A DNA stretch of 10,782 nucleotides. Origin: Promethearchaeota archaeon. GTDB taxonomy: Archaea; Asgardarchaeota; Lokiarchaeia; Sigynarchaeales; SOKP01. The position numbers were made by a program, and so were the translations under genes. Below, piece by piece: positions 6,775 through 10,782 of the stretch (position 1 is the first letter of the stretch; each line of letters begins with the position of its first letter). Under the pieces are notes generated by a model that ran no database searches, was not told the DNA's origin, and saw only the letters and a program-made list of their open reading frames with translations. Location of the stretch: positions 1 to 10,782 of the forward strand of contig JAUXAJ010000181.1 in the NCBI GenBank assembly GCA_030620005.1, given 5' to 3'.

Positions 6775-7455
6775 CTATTCGCCAGGTATGTAAAGATACA
6801 TGAGAACAAGCCAAATTAAAACGTTGAAAAAACTTAACCATTGCCAAGGGGGCCATGTGAACCATCGAGGGTCAATACTCCATGCCTCTGTTAAATAATC
6901 CATTTCTGGGACTATCAATGCTAAGATTAATGATAGGAAAAATAGTACATACATGAATATGAATTGAATTTTTGAGGGCCAAGGATCTCCCGATATTATT
7001 TTTCTTAAAAAAACAGGAATCATAAACACGGAACTCAATTCTAATCCTCCAAATGCTATTCTCGCCGCCATGCTGTGACCAGGTTTGTAGACATCACCTG
7101 GAATCAATCCTACGAAGATGAAGCCTATAGCTCCTGTAATTCCTGCTATTATTGATAAAATCAGAATTACTTTTGAAGTAGGTTTCAAATTGTTATAAAT
7201 ATACAGAAAATGCGAAATTAAAAAAATACCCGTAACTACAGCACCTATCGTAAAAAAAAAGAATCCATTTGGATTTAAATCAGTTCTTCCTTGATTACTT
7301 ATCGTGTTATTAAGGATTGAATATTGTCCAATAAAAAAGAATTGCGCTAACGACCACATCAATGCTAAAAATGATAATAAACAAATAACTAAAATACCGT
7401 GCTGCTTTTTAGAAGCTCTACCACTAAGCATTAGAATTAAGACGTTATCACTCAT
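6775..7455 (-). CDS. Six-pass membrane protein, DUF998-like
   Basis: A 226-residue integral membrane protein on the minus strand, with about six hydrophobic segments (roughly 21-43, 63-87, 95-119, 132-152, 164-185 and 206-223). The first loop carries NTISNQGRTDLNPNGFFFF and the third segment ends IGFIFVGLIPGDVYKPGHSMAARIAF. These resemble the SISDLGxxxxN and GxxPxxxxxxH blocks of the DUF998 family, whose function is unknown. It is convergent with the FrhB-like gene and has its own promoter, so it is probably unrelated to the electron-transfer operon. The start at 7455 fits the leaderless TATA spacing. It ends in TAG. Membrane location is secure, the family is moderately sure and the function is unknown. 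Confidence 0.75.
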   Translation of the reverse strand: MSDNVLILMLSGRASKKQHGILVICLLSFLALMWSLAQFFFIGQYSILNNTISNQGRTDLNPNGFFFFTIGAVVTGIFLISHFLYIYNNLKPTSKVILILSIIAGITGAIGFIFVGLIPGDVYKPGHSMAARIAFGGLELSSVFMIPVFLRKIISGDPWPSKIQFIFMYVLFFLSLILALIVPEMDYLTEAWSIDPRWFTWPPWQWLSFFNVLIWLVLMYLYIPGE

Positions 7456-7477
7456 ATAATCAGATATGAAGATATAT

Positions 7478-7485
7478 CTTTATAA
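7478..7485 (-). promoter_or_regulatory. TATA box for the minus-strand membrane protein (leaderless)
   Basis: TTATAAAG on the minus strand is centred about 26 bases upstream of the ATG at 7455. That places the start site at or within a base or two of the start codon, the usual leaderless archaeal arrangement. No Shine-Dalgarno is present. Confidence 0.55.
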
Positions 7486-7697
7486 CTTTTTCAATTTTGA
7501 AATGGAAGTTTTAACTTTTTTTCGTTTTCTTATGAAGTAAAATGGTGTTAGAAAGTGAATTATAGACACAATATCAAATATGAATTTTAAGAAGTTCAAT
7601 CAAATTTTATTTCATGACCTTTTAAATGAAACTTTTATTTTATGGTCTTAATTATTAATTATAGAAAAAAATAAATTAAAAATCAAAGAGAGAAATA

Positions 7698-8468
7698 ATG
7701 TCGTTACCATCTAAAAAAGCCATCCAGATTGACGAGAATATCACGCATTACGAGTACCGCATGCTCAACCACGATATGATCTTAAAATATGACGAGGATC
7801 TATGCTTGGAATGTGGATTCTGTCATAGAGTCTGTCCCGTAACCGTATCTATTTACAACGAACCCCTTAAAAGAACGGCTATTGGAACGCCAAAAGAAAT
7901 GAGGATGGAATCGGACCAGAAGATTGTAGTGGATACTGAGAAATGCGTTTTTTGTGGTACATGTAGCTGGATTTGTCCTGGATACACATTGGAGTTAATT
8001 GTTAATGGAGAAAATAAGATCCTCTTGGTTGAGAACGGCTCGCTCCCGGAATTTGAAGAGGAAGTTCGCACATTAGATAACGGTCAAAAAGTTCGCAAGG
8101 TTGTAGACGGAAGCATAACTATTACATGTGAGGAAAAATCTGCCAAAACAATTGATGCCTTCGTTGACGAATGTGCGGTTGGAGCCATGTCAAGAAAAGA
8201 TAAAGATATTGTCGTTGATAAGGATAAGTGCATATTATGCTTTAAGTGCACTGAAGCGGCAGAAAATTACGAAAACATTAGCGTGAAGATTTTTCGCGAT
8301 CGATTCAAAAAAATAAAAGGGGACCCTTCTTCCGTATGGAACGGGATCATGCTGAGAGTTCTCGGGAAAGAGGGAAAAATAAAGGGCATCATGAACAGAA
8401 GTCAAAACAAGCTAGCAGATTCCGTTTTAAGATTACTTGGAAGGGAATCTTTAGGAGAAGAAGATTAA
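7698..8468 (+). CDS. Polyferredoxin-like iron-sulfur protein (FwdF-like)
   Basis: A 256-residue soluble protein. Cysteines C36/39/42/46 (CLECGFCHRVCP) and C83/86/89/93 (CVFCGTCSWICP) make a standard two-cluster unit with an enlarged spacer. A third block has C178/181/184 (CILCFKC) with alanine where the fourth cysteine of the motif would be. An earlier lone C159 (DECAVGAM, like the CPxxAI half of a motif) could close that cluster, so the second unit seems to keep one of its two clusters. The C-terminal 60 residues are basic and contain no cysteine. Polyferredoxins such as FwdF/VhuB shuttle electrons between ferredoxin-dependent enzymes. Its location near hdrA/vhuD suggests service to the same pool, though the direct partner is unknown. 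Start: GAGAG (7688-7692), five bases before the ATG. Confidence 0.82.
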   Translation: MSLPSKKAIQIDENITHYEYRMLNHDMILKYDEDLCLECGFCHRVCPVTVSIYNEPLKRTAIGTPKEMRMESDQKIVVDTEKCVFCGTCSWICPGYTLELIVNGENKILLVENGSLPEFEEEVRTLDNGQKVRKVVDGSITITCEEKSAKTIDAFVDECAVGAMSRKDKDIVVDKDKCILCFKCTEAAENYENISVKIFRDRFKKIKGDPSSVWNGIMLRVLGKEGKIKGIMNRSQNKLADSVLRLLGRESLGEED

Positions 8469-8478
8469 TTGGTACAAG

Positions 8479-8512
8479 TTTTATTTTTCTATTATTTTTT
8501 TAATTTTCTTTA
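8479..8512 (+). terminator. U-rich terminator after the polyferredoxin gene
   Basis: Repeated T tracts (T5, T7, T4) begin about ten bases after the stop codon, the same style as the other terminators in the window. Confidence 0.55.
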
Positions 8513-8638
8513 GCTTATTTTGCTACTTAAAAGAGTTTTACAAGCATCTAATCTTCGTAACCATTTAAAAGTTTAATAAACATGAGTACAATAGTTTAAT
8601 TACTAGATAATTAATACATGCATTTTTGAAAAGGATGA

Positions 8639-8805
8639 GTTAAAATTACAGAACCAATTATTATCGACCCGGTAAGTCGATTTCTATTGTCATTAGCCAT
8701 ATTCGAGTTATTTAGATGCGGATTGTTCTATTTATACAAGGGGCAAAAAAGAGAACTTCAAAAAGAGAAGATCATGATGTTTGGGTTTGCGGTCTATGGT
8801 TTGGA
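8639..8805 (+). pseudogene. Out-of-frame N-terminal part of the following membrane-protein gene
   Basis: In the frame starting at 8639 (one base off the downstream ORF), the translation runs TEPIIIDPVSRFLLSLAIF, then ELFRCGLFYLYKGQKREL, then KIMMFGFAVYGL. That is a hydrophobic segment and a basic loop typical of a polytopic protein. A -1 shift at about 8803 (TTG then GGA) joins it smoothly to GLAFTRIFFYFSDYY in the downstream frame. At the 5' end, an ATG at 8635 lies in the downstream frame and would reach this frame if one T of 8640-8641 were extra, giving MSKITEP. So one extra and one missing base would turn 8635-9936 into a single intact gene. Either two indels (real or sequencing errors) split the gene, or it is decaying. 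Confidence 0.6.
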
Positions 8806-9936
8806 CTTGCGTTTACTCGCATCTTTTTCTATTTCAGTGATTATTACATGATAGGAACTTATATTGGTCACACATTTTATGGCAATCCTAACGATGTTAC
8901 AGCGATTTCGGAAATTTTAATTGTATGTGGATATATAAGCTGGTTAATGGGGATGTTTTTGTTCTTTTTTGCATTTGAAATTATCATTAATTATACAAGA
9001 TATGTTCTGACAATAGTAAGTCTTCTATTTATCATCATTATTTTTATCCTTCCTTTTAGTTTAACGAGAATTTCGATTTATTTTTTCATTTTTATAGACT
9101 TTTGGATATTATGTAGCATGTTGTTTTGGCTTACAAAAAAGTCAACTAAGGAACTTCAAACAGTTTCCGCATTCATGTTAGTAGGGCTTATCCTATTCGG
9201 GATTGGAACTGCTCTTGACGGCTGGCTTGTTCATGAAATTTTCATGATTCCTCCTGTCTTTCCAATTTTTCTTATCATAATAGGAGCATTAATAGTATTT
9301 TCTCCAACTTTTATTAAACCTAATTTATTCTCTAGGTCCATAATGAATTGGTCAATCGTAATTGTTTTTAATTTAAGTCTTATTTTAGTTGGGTCGTATT
9401 TTTATATCACTTACGAATTTACCCTGACTTATTTGATTTTTATTTGGATGGCAGGTTTTACCGTTGGTTTGATAACTCTTTACTCTTTTTATCAAATATT
9501 TAAAATATTAAGAACAAGGAAGGATATCGTGAGACCAAATCAAGAACAAGAAGAGGAACAAGATTATTTAAGGATTTTCACTAAACCTCAAAAATTAACC
9601 GAAGATGAAATTACCTTTCACAAGGAACAGAAAATTTGCTTGGTCTGTAAGAATAAAATCTCAAGATTGAATTATTTTTGCCCTTCTTGTGGAACGCTTT
9701 ACTGCGTGAAATGTACCAATGCGTTAACCAATTTGGAAAACATGTGTTGGGTTTGTAGCACAGCCTTTGACGAGTCAAAACCCAGTAAACCATACCAAAA
9801 AGAAGAAGAAGAAAAAAATAATTTAGAAATAACGGAAGAGACTTCTCAAATACATGAAGATAGTAATAAATTGCCTAAAAAGTCGGAAAATAAAGAAATT
9901 CATAAGAAAACTCAAAAGCAGAATTTCAACGATTAA
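8716..9936 (+). CDS. Polytopic membrane protein with C-terminal eight-cysteine zinc (RING/treble-clef-like) domain
   Basis: The 406-codon frame starting at this ATG has about seven to eight membrane segments up to residue 265, then a cytoplasm-type tail. The tail carries four CxxC pairs: C308/311, C322/325, C330/333 and C344/347, with spacing C-x2-C-x10-C-x2-C-x4-C-x2-C-x10-C-x2-C. This suits two zinc ions in a RING- or zinc-ribbon-like fold. A charged Glu/Lys-rich tail of about 50 residues follows. The first 30 residues of this frame are highly charged and probably wrong. An in-frame TAG sits directly before the ATG, and the true N-terminus seems to lie in the frame described at 8639-8805. 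No function is recognised. Membrane proteins with C-terminal CxxC zinc domains are common in Asgard genomes. An adaptor or ubiquitin-type role is only a guess. Confidence 0.7.
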   Translation: MRIVLFIQGAKKRTSKREDHDVWVCGLWFGLAFTRIFFYFSDYYMIGTYIGHTFYGNPNDVTAISEILIVCGYISWLMGMFLFFFAFEIIINYTRYVLTIVSLLFIIIIFILPFSLTRISIYFFIFIDFWILCSMLFWLTKKSTKELQTVSAFMLVGLILFGIGTALDGWLVHEIFMIPPVFPIFLIIIGALIVFSPTFIKPNLFSRSIMNWSIVIVFNLSLILVGSYFYITYEFTLTYLIFIWMAGFTVGLITLYSFYQIFKILRTRKDIVRPNQEQEEEQDYLRIFTKPQKLTEDEITFHKEQKICLVCKNKISRLNYFCPSCGTLYCVKCTNALTNLENMCWVCSTAFDESKPSKPYQKEEEEKNNLEITEETSQIHEDSNKLPKKSENKEIHKKTQKQNFND

Positions 9937-10049
9937 TTATGAAAATTAATTAAATATTTAATCCTATAAATTTTTTTAACATTGTAAAGCATGAAATCCT
10001 TGACAGGGTCAAGTATAATGGTTACAAGTATCCAAAATAATCTAATTTC
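9937..10049. other. AT-rich intergenic spacer before the transposase remnant
   Basis: About 110 bases without a gene, with T7 and A/T tracts after the membrane-protein stop. The left boundary of the mobile-element remnant may lie here, but no clear terminal inverted repeat is visible. Confidence 0.3.
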
Positions 10050-10499
10050 ACATGGGTGCCTATATCGGCTCCGGTTGTTGAAGCTCTTGTCTTGACTTTA
10101 CACGGAACGCTGGCGTATTGAAACCTTTTTCCGGGACGCAAGCAAAATATTGCCTTATCCGGGTACATGTGTCGTTCAATTATCGGCTTTGAACGATTTT
10201 TGAGCGTAGTTTTTGTAGCGTATAAGTTTATTAAATATTTATCTTTAACAGGTTTTTAGGGTCGGAACCGATTAAAAAGAGGCAATACTTTTGGTGCCGA
10301 ATTAGATAATTATCACCAACTCTGCTTTGAAAATTTTATTTCAGTTATTTACGACGTGAGTTCTAAGATTGAAAACAAGGAGGCTTTAATTTTTTCGTTC
10401 CGCCAAGAAAATCATTACGAAGGACAATTAAATTTAAAACCCGTTAAAGATTACTTGTATCACGATCTCAAATCTCACATTTTAGCGGCAGTTGGATAA
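10050..10499 (+). pseudogene. Decayed DDE transposase (IS4/ISNCY-like C-terminal half)
   Basis: Consecutive fragments in two frames spell the end of a DDE transposase. YTERWRIETFFRDA at 10099-10140 is the YxxRWxIExFFRDAK block holding the catalytic glutamate. It is followed in another frame by SGYMCRSIIGFERFLSVVFVAYKFIKYLSLTG (10158-10253), matching the GLxxYxxRSxxGIxRxLxxVxxAY block. After a TAG at 10257 the same frame goes on to a TAA at 10497, giving a C-terminal domain (NTFGAEL, LCFENFISVIYDVS). Restoring one A near 10140 (GCAAG from GCAAAG) would rejoin the first two fragments as RDAKQN. Upstream, VVEAL (10074-10088) is a further displaced piece. The first two catalytic acids are absent, so the element is dead. 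The IS family is uncertain. Confidence 0.72.
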
Positions 10500-10562
10500 A
10501 GCAGATTTAAATAAGGAAAACTTAAGTTTATATATAATGATATATATTAAAGACAAAAAAGA

Positions 10563-10574
10563 TATTTTTAAATA
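10563..10574 (+). promoter_or_regulatory. TATA-like box for the last gene (leaderless)
   Basis: TTTTTAAATA is centred about 26 bases before the ATG at 10597, giving a leaderless transcript. A second TATA-like run (TTTATATATA, near 10526-10535) lies further upstream. Confidence 0.4.
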
Positions 10575-10596
10575 AATGGACATTGAATAGTACTAT

Positions 10597-10782
10597 ATGG
10601 GATTCTCTGAATTTGGACTAATTTTTGGCATCTCTATCGTTAGTATTGTTTTATTTGCACTCATCTTCGGGTTATATACTATTTATCAATCTTATAAAAC
10701 CAAAGCCAGATTATTAACATGTTTTGGATTAGGGATATGTTTTTTTGGATTAACGTGGTTAGGAGAATTTTGTGATTTTATA
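10597..10782 (+). CDS. Membrane protein, 3'-truncated by window edge
   Basis: An open frame of 62 codons runs from the ATG off the right edge. The first segment, FGLIFGISIVSIVLFALIFGLYTIY, is membrane-spanning. It is followed by the basic turn QSYKTKARLL and a second hydrophobic stretch, FGLGICFFGLTWLGEF. The layout (membrane helix, YKxKxRLL turn, helix with TWLGEF) resembles multi-pass proteins found in many copies in Asgard genomes and echoes the N-terminal part of the membrane protein at 8639-9936. There is no function call. The ATG is the only reasonable start and fits the leaderless TATA spacing. Confidence 0.65.
   Translation, partial: MGFSEFGLIFGISIVSIVLFALIFGLYTIYQSYKTKARLLTCFGLGICFFGLTWLGEFCDFI

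Noticed and set aside
10257..10259. TAG as pyrrolysine in the transposase
   Set aside because: The gene also has a frameshift and lacks its N-terminal half, so plain decay explains the stop, and no pyrrolysine machinery or other TAG readthrough is seen.
1..10782. CRISPR array, rRNA, integrase attachment site or replication origin
   Set aside because: No regularly spaced direct repeats, rRNA signature or tRNA-bounded insertion were seen anywhere in the window.

Overview
The window looks like a piece of an Asgard (Lokiarchaeia-type) archaeal genome. The evidence is AT-rich DNA with archaeal TATA promoters and U-rich terminators, several multi-pass membrane proteins of Asgard style, a leucine-rich-repeat remnant, and above all a selenocysteine-containing HdrA/VhuD pair followed by a eukaryote-like SECIS hairpin. 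That last combination is known from published Lokiarchaeota work. The lineage assignment is an inference; no 16S rRNA or marker gene is present.

Layout. At 2-1339 lies the C-terminal part of a tungsten aldehyde:ferredoxin oxidoreductase, 12 bases upstream of a four-cluster ferredoxin subunit (1352-1891). A long gene-poor stretch (1892-2738) holds a U-rich terminator, a minus-strand leucine-rich-repeat remnant and the hdrA promoter. hdrA (2739-4709) and vhuD/mvhD (4723-5172) form an operon. Each contains two in-frame UGA codons at family-conserved cysteine positions, so ordinary gene calling would break both genes. A SECIS-like hairpin sits at 5177-5250, just after vhuD. Next come an FrhB/FdhB-like iron-sulfur flavoprotein subunit (5351-6481), a minus-strand DUF998-like membrane protein (6775-7455) and a polyferredoxin-like protein (7698-8468). 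The right end has a large membrane protein with a C-terminal eight-cysteine zinc domain, whose N-terminus lies in a different frame (8635-9936). It is followed by a decayed DDE transposase (about 10050-10499) and the start of another membrane protein (10597 to the window end).

How the genes fit together. HdrA is the flavin-based electron-bifurcating core of heterodisulfide-reductase-type complexes. VhuD/MvhD is the [2Fe-2S] adaptor that passes electrons to it from a hydrogenase or formate dehydrogenase, and the FrhB/FdhB-like protein is a plausible F420- or NAD(P)-type partner. The AOR pair and the polyferredoxin feed or drain the same low-potential ferredoxin pool. The window thus reads as an anaerobic electron-confurcation/bifurcation island with selenium at its redox ligands. 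HdrB/HdrC and the hydrogenase catalytic subunits are not in view.

The most notable signal is four UGA-selenocysteine codons in two adjacent cistrons with one visible SECIS at the 3' end of the operon and no room for one between the two genes.
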